A DNA stretch of 64,000 nt from positions 248,001 through 312,000 of the forward strand of contig NZ_CP035382.1 of assembly GCF_006874705.1 (NCBI RefSeq), in the 5' to 3' direction. Position numbers and translations under genes: made by a program. This document shows, piece by piece, positions 15,325 to 24,696 of this stretch; the stretch's first letter is position 1; each line of letters begins with the position of its first letter. Below the pieces are notes generated by a model that was not told the origin of the DNA, made no database searches, and saw nothing but the letters and a program-made list of their open reading frames with translations. The DNA is from Leclercia adecarboxylata (GTDB taxonomy: Bacteria > Pseudomonadota > Gammaproteobacteria > Enterobacterales > Enterobacteriaceae).

Positions 15325-17526
15325 TTATCCCGCTTTTTTCTTCGCGTTTTCGCTCTGCGCAGCGGAATAGCCATACGCATCGTAACCAAAAGCATAATAG
15401 CTGGCCGCCGACTTTACGACGTCGTTCAGGATTGCCCCTTTAATGTTGACCCCCATCTGCTGCAAGCGCCCCTGGCTGACCGCCATCTCCCGGACGCTGG
15501 TAACGTTGAACCGTGCTACCAGCAGCGTGGAGGCCGCAATCCGGCCCACCAGCGCGGCATCCGTGACCGCCAGAATAGGCGGAGTATCAACAATCACCAT
15601 GTCGTACTGCTCGCTGGCCCAGGTCATAAACGCCCGAAAACGGTCATGCATCAGCAGCTCAGATGGGTTAGGTGGATATTGCCCGCAGGTCACTACATCA
15701 AACTGGCCGCTGGCGTAAGTCTGAACCGCCTCAGTGAAGGACGCTTTCCCTGACAGGATGTCCGACAGACCGGCGTCATTACGCAGACCAAAAATATTGT
15801 GCACGTAGCCTTTACGCATATCGGCATCGATAAACAGCACTCGCCGATCGACCTGGGTCACCAGCGCCGCGAGCGAGGTGCTGACCAGCGTTTTGCCACA
15901 GTCCTGTGAAGGACCACTGAACATCAGAATGTTATTTTCGGCATCCATCATGGCGAAATGCAGGCTGGTACGTAACCCGCGCACCGCTTCGACAAAATTA
16001 TCCAGCGGCCTGTCTATCGGTAAAAAGGGCACGTCGCGAGTTTTGTGTCGTTTGCAGTAGTGGAAGAAATAGCGGTTCCCCACCCGGGTTTTAGCGTGCA
16101 GCCATTCCGAATGGGGCAAAGTGGCATAGACGCTAATCCCTTCTTTTTCCAGCTGTTCCGGAGCGTTGATGCCGTGCCGCAATGCCGATCTTGCCAGCAC
16201 TCCGCCTGCCGAGACGCAGAAGCCAAACAGGGTCGTGATAATCACGATCAGCGCCTTGCGTGGTTTGATCGGCGCAGGCTGCGTCACCGCCGAATCGATA
16301 ATGCGCACGTTGCCGATCGCGCTGGAGCGGGAGATGTTGAGCTCCTGCTGCCGGGTAAGAAGCTGAAGGTAAACCGCCCGGCCAGAATCGACGTCACGGC
16401 TGAGACGCAGGATCTCCTGCTGTGTGGACGGCATCGTCCCTATCCGTTTATTCAGCCGCTCCCGCTCGCTCTCTAACGTCTGGCGTTTTTCACGCAGCGC
16501 CCGATAGGTCGGGTGGTCTTTTTTAAAGTGCTGCGACACTTCTGCTTCGCGGAAGGTCAGCTCGTTCAGCTGGTTGTCGACATTGACGATCTGCTCCAGC
16601 ACGGCTTTGGCCTCCAGCGATAAATCCACCGAATCGCGCTGTTTGCGATAGCTGTTCAGCCGTTCCTCTGCCTGCTCCAGTTCACCGCGCACCTGCGGCA
16701 TCTGACGCTGGAGAAAGTCCAGGCTTTGTGAGTCCTGTGCAGCCTGTCGGGCAATGTTCTGATGCAGATAGCTCTCAGCAATATGGTTCAGCGTGCTGGC
16801 GATCCGGACGGGATCGGTACCCGTCAGGCTCAACGTCAGCATGCCACTCTCTTTACCCTGCGCCGTGACGCTAAACTGACGGCTCAGGGCATTGATGGCC
16901 TCAAGCTGCGTGCGCTGTTGCACCCGGAAACGTGTTCCGGGGGGAGCCGACATTTCACTGACCCGTATCGTCACCCCGGCACGTTGTACCAACGTGCCGA
17001 CCGTCCCCTGTAGGCTCAACCCTGCTCCTTCCAGCAGATATTTTCCGTTGTCTTCGGCGGTGATCGTAAGCGACATCGCTTTGCCCTGCCCGGGAGGCAG
17101 CGTCAACCTGTCCAGCCTCAGGATAGCGGGTTGCTGGCCGGTCAGCCTGGCCCAGCCCTCCCCAATCAAGGGAAAACGGATCGGGGTTACCTCATCCCGC
17201 AAGCGCAACGCCTTCACGGTTTCACCGAGGATCATGCGGGATTTCAGTAGCGGAATTTCGGCGGACGAATCGGATGATAAGGTGGGCGAAAGTTGGTTTA
17301 ACGATTTAAGCAGGCTGTTCTGCTGCTTATCTTCAATTTGCACCATCGCATCAGCGATATATAACGGTGAGGCAAATAACGCGTACAACACCCCACACAA
17401 CGTAAAAAGTAGCGTACAGCTAAAAATACATACGCGATGATCGATTAACTCTCCCAGAAGACGCGCCAGATCCAGCTCATGATTATCCACTGAATAACCC
17501 TGTGCATTTACGCTTTTCGACGACAT
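15325..17526 (-). CDS. wzc: Capsule polysaccharide tyrosine autokinase (Wzc/Etk type)
   Basis: Inner-membrane polysaccharide co-polymerase and BY-kinase that, with Wza, drives capsule or exopolysaccharide export. The product is about 733 aa. It has a first membrane helix near residues 35-55, a Wzz-type periplasmic domain with coiled coils, and a second helix near 425-445 preceded by PAPIKPRKA. The cytoplasmic kinase has Walker A GPSQDCGKT (about 540), Walker A' FIDADMR, Walker B VIVDTPP and five tyrosines in the last 25 residues before the C-terminus (ASYYAFGYDAYGYS), the usual autophosphorylation cluster. ATG 17526 has GGGA eight bases upstream and overlaps the end of wzb. A Gln-Asp-Cys Walker A is slightly unusual, but GKT is kept. 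Confidence 0.9.
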   Translation of the reverse strand: MSSKSVNAQGYSVDNHELDLARLLGELIDHRVCIFSCTLLFTLCGVLYALFASPLYIADAMVQIEDKQQNSLLKSLNQLSPTLSSDSSAEIPLLKSRMILGETVKALRLRDEVTPIRFPLIGEGWARLTGQQPAILRLDRLTLPPGQGKAMSLTITAEDNGKYLLEGAGLSLQGTVGTLVQRAGVTIRVSEMSAPPGTRFRVQQRTQLEAINALSRQFSVTAQGKESGMLTLSLTGTDPVRIASTLNHIAESYLHQNIARQAAQDSQSLDFLQRQMPQVRGELEQAEERLNSYRKQRDSVDLSLEAKAVLEQIVNVDNQLNELTFREAEVSQHFKKDHPTYRALREKRQTLESERERLNKRIGTMPSTQQEILRLSRDVDSGRAVYLQLLTRQQELNISRSSAIGNVRIIDSAVTQPAPIKPRKALIVIITTLFGFCVSAGGVLARSALRHGINAPEQLEKEGISVYATLPHSEWLHAKTRVGNRYFFHYCKRHKTRDVPFLPIDRPLDNFVEAVRGLRTSLHFAMMDAENNILMFSGPSQDCGKTLVSTSLAALVTQVDRRVLFIDADMRKGYVHNIFGLRNDAGLSDILSGKASFTEAVQTYASGQFDVVTCGQYPPNPSELLMHDRFRAFMTWASEQYDMVIVDTPPILAVTDAALVGRIAASTLLVARFNVTSVREMAVSQGRLQQMGVNIKGAILNDVVKSAASYYAFGYDAYGYSAAQSENAKKKAG

Positions 17527-17972
17527 GTACATAATCCCTTAACTGTAAGTCGGTTGGCCCATTCCTGACTCGCTTCGCCAAGCAGGCGAAAAACATATTC
17601 AAACGCTTCCATGCTTTTACCGTACGGATCGGGAATGTCCTGCTCCCTTAGCCATTGCCCAAACAGTAAGGCTTTGCCGCGCATCTCCGGTGCAATGAGC
17701 GAGATCCGATTAATCTGTGCTGACTCCATGGCAAGGATGAGATCGTATTCCCGCATCATTGCCGCCGTCAGCGGGCGTGCAACGTGATCCGCCAGCGATA
17801 CGCCATACATGGCTGCAATTTTCTGCGCATGGGCATCTGCCGGGCGTCCGGCGAGGCCGCAGATGCCCGCCGAGGCGATGGTAAAGGTGGGTAGCTTCTG
17901 CTGTAAAAGCCGCTCACCAATGGGTGAGCGGCAAATATTTCCTGTGCAAACGACCAGAATGGATTGAATCAT
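17508..17972 (-). CDS. wzb: Low-molecular-weight protein-tyrosine phosphatase (Wzb/Etp type)
   Basis: Removes phosphate from the tyrosine cluster of the partner kinase, so polysaccharide assembly can cycle. The 154-aa protein shows the P-loop CTGNICRSP (Cys9, Arg15) at the N-terminus and the general acid Asp in DIPDPYG near residue 115. The ATG at 17972 overlaps the wza stop (TAATG), which marks translational coupling; a longer frame to 17984 lies within wza. The C-terminus (CTCRRKA) extends past the family norm of about 147-149 aa and overlaps wzc by 19 bp. Confidence 0.93.
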   Translation of the reverse strand: MIQSILVVCTGNICRSPIGERLLQQKLPTFTIASAGICGLAGRPADAHAQKIAAMYGVSLADHVARPLTAAMMREYDLILAMESAQINRISLIAPEMRGKALLFGQWLREQDIPDPYGKSMEAFEYVFRLLGEASQEWANRLTVKGLCTCRRKA

Positions 17973-19110
17973 TATTCGGGCCACGACTTAATAAAGCGCA
18001 CGGTTTCCGTCAGATCGTGCACGCCGCTGATGGTCGGAACCAGCTGTGCCACCACCCGATTCCAGCGCGAGACTGGCGCCGTGGTCACGTAAACAATATC
18101 GTAGGGCTGGAGCAGAAATTCTGTGCCGAGCACCATGGCAGACGCGTCGCGGGCGTTCAGCTGCCAGATACGCGCAATTTTGCCGTCACGGCTTTTACCG
18201 GAGGTGGAGCGGATCACGAAGATGCCGGATGCATCAGCCATGTCCTGATTCAGACCGCCGGCGCTGGCTAACGCTTCTGCCAGCGTCATGCCGCTGCGAT
18301 CCATCTTGAGGGTACTCTGTTTTATCACCTCGCCCATAACAAAGACTTTCAGGGCGTCGTTGCGCGGGATAAACAGAATGTCGCCCGGCCAGAGCAGCCT
18401 GTTTTGTGTCAGATCGCCGTGCTGCATCAGGGCATACAGCGAAATCCGCGTATCTTTGCCATCATGGGTCAGCACCACATTGCGCCAGTCTGCATCTGGC
18501 GAAAGACCACCCGCCGCGTTAATGGCATCCATAATGGTCAGCGGAATATTGGTAATCGGCTGTTGTCCCGATTTCACCACTTCGCCGGTTACATACGCTT
18601 TTTGCGACCGGAACGCCGCAATAGTGACATCGACCTGCGGGCTTTCAATCACCCTGTCCAGCCGGGCGGTGATCTCTTTGCGCACCTGGGCCAGAGTTTT
18701 ACCTGCAACATGGAGTTTACCGACATAGGGATAGAAGAGCGTACCGTCCGCGCCCACCCAGTTACCGGTGTCGCTGGCGCTGCGGTACTGACCCGCTGGG
18801 GTGGTCAGTTCCGGGTGATCCCAGACGGTGATCATCAGCACGTCCCCGGGGCCAATCCGGTATTCCCAGCGCTTTAATTCTTCATCCAGATTCGGATTTG
18901 CCTGAGATTTCTCGCGTTCGCCCCGCAGCTGTTCAATGACGGACGGCGTTAACGGCCAGACATCCACTTTTTATCCAAATCAAGCGGATTGTCGGCAACA
19001 GCAACGTTATTTTTTCCAGAAGTATTTATATGTTGGCCGGGCGTAATTGTGCAACCTGCCAATAACAGGGCGACAAAAAACCCCGCTCCGGTGCGGAATG
19101 ATATGGTCAT
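17972..19110 (-). pseudogene. wza: Outer-membrane polysaccharide export protein Wza, frameshifted
   Basis: Wza is the octameric outer-membrane channel for capsule export. The N-terminal part (from ATG 19110) has a lipoprotein signal with lipobox LLAGC and reads on to LDLDKK, then hits a stop at 18949 in the wrong frame. The rest of Wza (VDVWPLTP onward, 331 codons, ending at 17972) lies in the -1 frame and matches E. coli Wza throughout, including the YRIGPGD and [14 protein letters not shown] segments. The break is a run of five A (T5 at 18968-18972); six would restore one frame. The inner ATG at 18967 has no Shine-Dalgarno and would lack the signal. Either a true mutation, an assembly error in a homopolymer, or a recoding site. 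Confidence 0.85.
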
Positions 19111-19612
19111 TAATAAATAACACTCTATGAATTTTGTTAATAGCCCATTATTTTCTGGATAACTTCCAATAATAACCACAGGTACTCAATATTAAAAATA
19201 CAGAGCAACATCAGAAAGTTATAATAAAAATAACCTGACAGAAGAAACGCACCAGCCGGGCTGAACATTGTCTGGTCACTTCTTTAAATTGGAGAAAAAC
19301 AAAAACAGCATCAATGAATTAAGCCGTATCATAATCATTCCCGAAAAGAAATAACATAGTCCGGATACGACTATATTAGCAGTGGAGGTTTGTTTCGGAT
19401 TTTATAAAAGAAACCATCGATAATATAACGTTTAAATAATATTATATTCATGGTAAAAATAATTAAAGCCGCCCCAACAGGTGAAGGGATGTGTTGATTT
19501 GTTACATTTTTTACGCACCCAGCCAGCCGGCAAAACATAAAATATGTCTATCTGTTGCTCGGTCACGAAACAGCAGACCAAGAGTGATGGCCATGGTTAA
19601 TCTGGAGAAAAA
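19111..19612. other. AT-rich gene-free region upstream of wza and rcnB
   Basis: About 500 bp of AT-rich DNA between divergent wza and rcnB. I see no gene, and no JUMPstart or ops element (GGCGGTAG) that would point to RfaH control of the export genes. The composition suggests H-NS binding and possible horizontal origin of the trio. It must hold the promoters of both neighbours; I could not pick a single convincing one. Confidence 0.4.
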
Positions 19613-19945
19613 ATGACGAAAGGTAAAATTCTACTTCTGGGCGTACTGATGTCACTGGCGAGCGCGGCCTTTGCTGCACCACAAGCCGCAGCGGCACCCT
19701 CTGGCATCCAGGCCTATGAGGAACAGGAGTTTGTAGCCGATTTTACGAAATTCAAGATTGGTGATTTCGCGCCGGCGCAGTATCTGACACCTGAGTACAC
19801 CATCAAGCAATTTAAACTGCGCAACCTGCCTGAACCGCAGGCTGGCACGCACTGGACCTATATGGGTGAGAACTACGTGCTGGTCGGCGACACCGACGGC
19901 AAGATCTACAAAGCGTATAACGGCGATATCTTCTACCACCGTTAA
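19613..19945 (+). CDS. rcnB: Periplasmic nickel/cobalt homeostasis protein RcnB
   Basis: A 110-aa periplasmic protein of the RcnB/YohN family, which in E. coli helps the RcnA efflux pump keep nickel and cobalt balanced. It has a Sec signal peptide ending ASAAFA|APQ. Most of the mature protein matches RcnB, notably the IKQFKLRNLPEP stretch, THWTYMGENYVL and the end DGKIYKAYNGDIFYHR. GGAG lies seven bases before the ATG. In E. coli the gene is next to rcnA-rcnR; neither is seen here, so the protein is orphaned from its pump locally. Confidence 0.9.
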   Translation: MTKGKILLLGVLMSLASAAFAAPQAAAAPSGIQAYEEQEFVADFTKFKIGDFAPAQYLTPEYTIKQFKLRNLPEPQAGTHWTYMGENYVLVGDTDGKIYKAYNGDIFYHR

Positions 19946-19954
19946 TCGCTTATT

Positions 19955-20025
19955 GTGCCGGGTAGCGTTGCGCTTACCCGGCCTACCCTACCTTCAGGCC
20001 CGCGCAAGCGAAGCTCCGCCGGGCA
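19955..20025. repeat. REP/BIME element
   Basis: Two inverted GC-rich palindromes (GCCGGGTAGCG...TTACCCGGC and a GCGCAAGCGAAG...CGCCGGGC unit) joined by a short linker, between the convergent rcnB and mrp genes. It is of the type found four more times in this window. Confidence 0.85.
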
Positions 20026-20029
20026 CGTG

Positions 20030-21139
20030 TTACACCGCGCGGAACGCGATGTCGGCCGGGATCACTTCCCCCTGCCAGTAAAGCTTTGCCGCGACGCGAT
20101 CCGCCAGCTGGCGGTACATCTCAGCAAACTCACTTTCAGGACGGTTAACCACGGTCGGCTTCCCGCTGTCGAGATCTTCACGCAGCGTAATGTGCAGAGG
20201 CATCTGGCCCAGCAGCTGGGTGTGATATTGCGCCGCCAGCTTCTCCGCCCCGCCTGCGCCAAAGATCGCCTCGTGATGACCACAGTTGCTGCAGATGTGC
20301 ATGCTCATGTTTTCGACCACGCCCAGCACCGGCACCTCAACCTTCTCGAACATCACGATGCCTTTTTTGGCGTCGATCAGCGCGATGTCCTGCGGCGTGG
20401 TGACCACTACCGCCCCGGTCACCGGGATGTTCTGCGCCAGCGTCAGCTGAATGTCACCGGTACCCGGCGGCATATCCAGCACCAGATAATCGAGATCCGG
20501 CCACATGGTCTCCTGCAACATCTGCATCAGCGCTTTGCTGGCCATCGGCCCGCGCCACACCATGGCGTTGTCATCGGTCACCAGATAACCAATCGAGTTG
20601 GTCGCCAGACCATAGGCCATGATCGGCGCCATATGGGTGCCATCCGGCGAGGTCGGACGCTGATTTTCCGCGCCCAGCATGTTCGGGATCGACGGACCGT
20701 AGATATCGGCATCCAGAATACCGACCTTCGCCCCTTCGGCGGCCAGTGCCAGCGCCAGGTTCACGGCGGTGGAGGATTTACCCACCCCACCCTTGCCGGA
20801 GCTGATGGCAATAATATTCTTCACGCCGTTAATGCCCGGGTGGTTCTTCACCCGCTTCAGGGTGGCGATGGCGTGGGACAATTTCCAGTCAATCGCCTTC
20901 GCCCCGGTGATGCGCAGCAACTCAGCGCTGGTTTCCTCTTTCAGCGTCTCGAACGCGTGGTTCCAGACGAACGGCATCTGCAGTTCGACATGCAGAGTGT
21001 CATCCAGCCACGCCACATGATGTAACGCTTTCAGCGTGGTGAGATTGTGCTTCAGGGTGGGGTGCTGAAAATTAGCCAGCGTCCCGGCGACCATTGCACG
21101 CAAGGCTTCCGGTGATTTGGCCTGGGATTGAGAACTCAT
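20030..21139 (-). CDS. mrp: Iron-sulfur cluster carrier ATPase Mrp/ApbC
   Basis: P-loop NTPase of the Mrp/Nbp35 family that carries and transfers Fe-S clusters. At 369 aa it equals the E. coli protein. The N-terminal DUF59/MIP18-like domain (about 1-95) precedes a deviant Walker A (SSGKGGVGKSS, about 107-117). The CxxC cluster motif CSNCGHHE lies near residue 283-286. AGGAG is five bases before the ATG. It is divergent from metG with 165 bp between them, the order also seen in E. coli. Confidence 0.97.
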   Translation of the reverse strand: MSSQSQAKSPEALRAMVAGTLANFQHPTLKHNLTTLKALHHVAWLDDTLHVELQMPFVWNHAFETLKEETSAELLRITGAKAIDWKLSHAIATLKRVKNHPGINGVKNIIAISSGKGGVGKSSTAVNLALALAAEGAKVGILDADIYGPSIPNMLGAENQRPTSPDGTHMAPIMAYGLATNSIGYLVTDDNAMVWRGPMASKALMQMLQETMWPDLDYLVLDMPPGTGDIQLTLAQNIPVTGAVVVTTPQDIALIDAKKGIVMFEKVEVPVLGVVENMSMHICSNCGHHEAIFGAGGAEKLAAQYHTQLLGQMPLHITLREDLDSGKPTVVNRPESEFAEMYRQLADRVAAKLYWQGEVIPADIAFRAV

Positions 21140-21304
21140 CCCGACTCCTTTGTAGTTGTTCTGAAAAAGACATGTAACTACAAAGTTTACCCCAGAGACA
21201 GCAATTATTCATTTACGGATTAATGCCCTTATCACTTGGCGTAGTTATTACCTTTCGGGTAACATCAAAAACCCTTTTTACAGATAAAAGAAGTAATACC
21301 TACT

Positions 21305-23338
21305 ATGACTCAAGTCGCGAAAAAAATTCTGGTGACGTGCGCTCTGCCGTACGCTAACGGCTCAATCCACCTCGGCCACATGCTGGAGCATATCCAGGCT
21401 GATGTCTGGGTCCGTTACCAGCGAATGCGCGGCCATCAGGTAAACTTCATCTGTGCAGACGATGCACACGGCACGCCAATCATGCTGAAAGCACAGCAGC
21501 TTGGTATCAGCCCGGAGCAGATGATTGCTGATATGAGTCAGGAGCATCAGACGGACTTTGCTGGCTTCGACATCAGCTACGACAACTATCACTCCACGCA
21601 CAGCGACGAGAACCGCGAGCTGTCGGAGCTGATCTACACCCGTCTGAAAGAGAACGGTTTTATTAAAAACCGCACTATCTCTCAGCTCTACGATCCGGAA
21701 AAAGGCATGTTCCTGCCGGACCGTTTTGTGAAAGGCACCTGCCCGAAATGTAAATCTCCGGATCAGTATGGCGATAACTGCGAAGTGTGCGGCGCGACCT
21801 ACAGCCCGACCGAGCTGATTGAGCCGAAGTCCGTGGTATCCGGCGCAACCCCTGTGATGCGTGACTCCGAGCACTTCTTCTTCGACCTGCCGTCGTTCAG
21901 CGAAATGCTGCAGGCGTGGACCCGCAGCGGTGCGCTGCAGGAGCAGGTGGCGAACAAGATGCAGGAGTGGTTTGAGTCCGGTCTGCAGCAGTGGGATATC
22001 TCCCGCGATGCGCCGTACTTCGGCTTTGAAATTCCGAACGCGCCGGGCAAATACTTTTACGTCTGGCTGGATGCGCCTATCGGTTACATGGGCTCCTTCA
22101 AGAACCTGTGCGACAAGCGCGGCGACACCACCAGCTTCGACGAATACTGGAAAAAAGATTCCGACGCCGAGCTGTATCACTTCATCGGCAAAGACATTGT
22201 CTACTTCCACAGCCTGTTCTGGCCTGCCATGCTGGAAGGCAGCGGCTTCCGCAAGCCAACCAACCTGTTCGTGCACGGCTATGTAACGGTGAACGGCGCG
22301 AAGATGTCCAAATCACGCGGCACCTTCATCAAGGCCAGCACCTGGCTGAACCACTTTGACGCCGACAGCCTGCGCTACTACTACGCGGCGAAGCTCTCTT
22401 CCCGCATTGACGACATCGACCTGAACCTGGAAGATTTCGTCCAGCGTGTCAACGCCGACATCGTTAACAAAGTGGTGAACCTGGCCTCCCGTAACGCGGG
22501 CTTTATCGCCAAACGTTTTGACGGGGTGATGGCGGCTGAACTGGCAGATCCAGCCCTGTACAAAACCTTCACCGACGCGGCTACCGTGATTGGCGAAGCC
22601 TGGGAAAGCCGCGAGTTCGGCAAAGCGGTACGTGAGATCATGGCCCTGGCCGATCTGGCTAACCGCTACGTTGACGAGCAGGCCCCGTGGGTTGTGGCGA
22701 AACAGGAAGGCCGCGATGCCGACCTGCAGGCAATCTGCTCCATGGGTATCAACCTGTTCCGCGTACTGATGTCTTATCTGAAGCCGGTTCTGCCGCAGCT
22801 GGCCGCGCGTACCGAAGCGTTCCTGAATACCGAACTGAGCTGGGACAGCATTAACCAACCGCTGCTCGGCCATAAGCTGAACGCCTTCAAGGCGCTGTAC
22901 AACCGCATCGAGATGAAGCAGGTTGAAGCTCTGGTTGACGCCTCTAAAGAAGAAGTGAAGGCCGCAGCCGCGCCGGTAACTGGCCCGCTGGCGGACGATC
23001 CGATTCAGGAGACCATCAGCTTTGACGATTTCGCTAAAGTCGACCTGCGCGTGGCGCTGATCGAAAACGCTGAGTTTGTGGAAGGCTCTGACAAGCTGCT
23101 GCGCCTGACGCTGGATCTGGGCGGCGAGAAGCGTAACGTCTTCTCCGGCATCCGTTCAGCGTATCCGGACCCGCAGGTGCTGATTGGTCGTCAGACCGTG
23201 ATGGTTGCCAACCTGGCCCCGCGTAAAATGCGCTTCGGCATCTCGGAAGGGATGGTGATGGCCGCAGGCCCTGGCGGGAAGGATATCTTCCTGTTAAGCC
23301 CTGACGAAGGCGCGAAGCCTGGTCAGCAGGTGAAATAA
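21305..23338 (+). CDS. metG: Methionyl-tRNA synthetase
   Basis: Charges tRNA-Met with methionine. The 677-aa class I synthetase has the HIGH signature as HLGH ([11 protein letters not shown], residue about 24), four zinc cysteines in CPKCK and CEVCG (about 145-162), and KMSKSRGTF near 333. An anticodon-binding helical domain follows, and a C-terminal tRNA-binding/dimerisation domain (about 575-677, with [11 protein letters not shown]) ends the chain. Length and order match E. coli. AAGTAATACCT precedes the ATG with a weak Shine-Dalgarno. A terminator closes the gene. Confidence 0.99.
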   Translation: MTQVAKKILVTCALPYANGSIHLGHMLEHIQADVWVRYQRMRGHQVNFICADDAHGTPIMLKAQQLGISPEQMIADMSQEHQTDFAGFDISYDNYHSTHSDENRELSELIYTRLKENGFIKNRTISQLYDPEKGMFLPDRFVKGTCPKCKSPDQYGDNCEVCGATYSPTELIEPKSVVSGATPVMRDSEHFFFDLPSFSEMLQAWTRSGALQEQVANKMQEWFESGLQQWDISRDAPYFGFEIPNAPGKYFYVWLDAPIGYMGSFKNLCDKRGDTTSFDEYWKKDSDAELYHFIGKDIVYFHSLFWPAMLEGSGFRKPTNLFVHGYVTVNGAKMSKSRGTFIKASTWLNHFDADSLRYYYAAKLSSRIDDIDLNLEDFVQRVNADIVNKVVNLASRNAGFIAKRFDGVMAAELADPALYKTFTDAATVIGEAWESREFGKAVREIMALADLANRYVDEQAPWVVAKQEGRDADLQAICSMGINLFRVLMSYLKPVLPQLAARTEAFLNTELSWDSINQPLLGHKLNAFKALYNRIEMKQVEALVDASKEEVKAAAAPVTGPLADDPIQETISFDDFAKVDLRVALIENAEFVEGSDKLLRLTLDLGGEKRNVFSGIRSAYPDPQVLIGRQTVMVANLAPRKMRFGISEGMVMAAGPGGKDIFLLSPDEGAKPGQQVK

Positions 23339-23341
23339 ACG

Positions 23342-23372
23342 AAAAAGCCGGATTAAAATCCGGCTTTTTTTA
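23342..23372 (+). terminator. Terminator of metG
   Basis: Stem AAGCCGGAT/ATCCGGCTT followed by a T run, directly after the metG stop. The flanking A run on the left makes it work in both directions. Confidence 0.9.
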
Positions 23373-23380
23373 TGCCTTTT

Positions 23381-23452
23381 TGCCGGATGGCGGCTTCGCC
23401 TTACCCGGCCTACATAACCCGTTGGCCCGTGCAAGCGCAGCGCCGCCGGGCA
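23381..23452. repeat. REP/BIME element
   Basis: Inverted pair of REP palindromes (TGCCGGATGGCGGCTTCGCC and GCAAGCGCAGCGCCGCCGGG) between convergent metG and yehS. Confidence 0.88.
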
Positions 23453-23458
23453 AAAAAA

Positions 23459-23929
23459 TCACGCTTTCGGGTGATGCACCCGATGGGTCAGCCCGCGCAG
23501 GAAGTTACGCAGGAACTGGTCCCCGCACTCGCGGTAATTTTTATGATCCGGCGCGCGCATCATGGCGGTGATTTCCGGCATCGAGACGCGGTATTTCTGC
23601 TCGGTCATAATGGCCAGAATATCATCGGTCTTCAGGGAAAAGGCGATACGCAGCTTTTTCAGCACCGTGTTGTTGTTCACCCGGCGCTCAAGCGCCAGTT
23701 CAGGCGCGGACTTATCTTTGCCGCGCTTGTCATAGATAAGACCGTTCAGGAAGCCTGACAGGATAATGTCCGGGCAGCGAACAAAACCGTCCTCATCCTC
23801 TTTGGTCATCCAGGTATCGAAACCTGCCGACGTGGATTCCATATTGGAAAGCGCAAGAATGCGCACCATGTCGTTATTGTTTGCTTTCAGGGTGTAGCGC
23901 AGGCTACGAAGAATGTCATTGCTAATCAT
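23459..23929 (-). CDS. yehS: DUF1456 family protein YehS
   Basis: A 156-aa soluble protein matching E. coli YehS along its length. It is made of two DUF1456 repeats, each starting with a similar NDILRSLRYTLKANN or NNTVLKKLRIAFSLKTDD helix pair, and ends with basic residues (GLTHRVHHPKA). The function is not established; the repeat fold suggests nucleic-acid or protein binding. It is separated by 47 bp from btsR and may share its leftward transcript. In E. coli, molR and yehI to yehR stand between metG and yehS; here they are absent. Confidence 0.93.
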   Translation of the reverse strand: MISNDILRSLRYTLKANNNDMVRILALSNMESTSAGFDTWMTKEDEDGFVRCPDIILSGFLNGLIYDKRGKDKSAPELALERRVNNNTVLKKLRIAFSLKTDDILAIMTEQKYRVSMPEITAMMRAPDHKNYRECGDQFLRNFLRGLTHRVHHPKA

Positions 23930-23976
23930 GTGTGCCTTTAACTGTCGATGATGCTATGGCGCGCAGTGTAGCAGTT

Positions 23977-24696
23977 TTACAGCCCTATCGCCTCCTTCAA
24001 ACTCTTCAGGTAGCGACGACTGACCGGCACCGTCTGCCCGGCCCGCAGCACCAGCTCGGCCTGACCGTTCTCTTCCAGGCGGATCTCTTTCAGGTGCGCC
24101 ATGTTCACCAGATACTGGCGATGGCAGCGCAGCAGCGGCGTGCGGCTCTCCAGGGTGCGCAGCGTCAGCTCGGTAAAACCCTCTTTGCCTTCACCGCTGG
24201 TGACAAACACCCCGCTCATCCGGCTGCTGACAAAGGCCACGTCGTCCATCTGCAGCAGATAAATGCGGCTGTGGCCGGTACAGGGGATAAACTTCAGCGG
24301 CTGCTGGTGTTCCGCCAGCAGGGACACGTCCTGCACGTTGCGCTCCTGGCGCAGGCGATTCAGTGTCTTTTCCAGCCGCTGCTCTTCGATGGGTTTCAGC
24401 AGATAGTCAAACGCATGCTCTTCAAAGGCTTTGACCGCATATTCGTCAAAGGCGGTGAGAAACACGATGTAGGGGCGATGTTCCGGGTCGAGCATCCCTA
24501 CCATCTCCAGGCCGCTGATGCGCGGCATCTGAATATCCAGAAACAGCACGTCGGGGCGCAGCTTGTGCACCGCCCCGATGGCTTCGATGGCGTTGGCGCA
24601 CTCCCCCACAATCTCGATATCGCTCTGCTCCTGCAGCAAAAACCGCAGGTTTTCCCGCGCCAAAGGCTCATCATCGACAATCAGCACGTTCATCAT
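23977..24696 (-). CDS. btsR: Response regulator BtsR, LytTR family
   Basis: Response regulator that, with BtsS, responds to extracellular pyruvate and activates the pyruvate transporter gene btsT in E. coli. The 239-aa protein has a receiver domain (1-120) with Asp8/Asp9 of the acidic pocket, phosphoacceptor Asp54 (LFLDIQMP) and Lys near 103 (LLKPIEEQ). A LytTR DNA-binding domain (about 140-239) with SRMSGVFV and [10 protein letters not shown] follows. Its ATG overlaps the btsS stop, so the two are coupled. Confidence 0.97.
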   Translation of the reverse strand: MMNVLIVDDEPLARENLRFLLQEQSDIEIVGECANAIEAIGAVHKLRPDVLFLDIQMPRISGLEMVGMLDPEHRPYIVFLTAFDEYAVKAFEEHAFDYLLKPIEEQRLEKTLNRLRQERNVQDVSLLAEHQQPLKFIPCTGHSRIYLLQMDDVAFVSSRMSGVFVTSGEGKEGFTELTLRTLESRTPLLRCHRQYLVNMAHLKEIRLEENGQAELVLRAGQTVPVSRRYLKSLKEAIGL

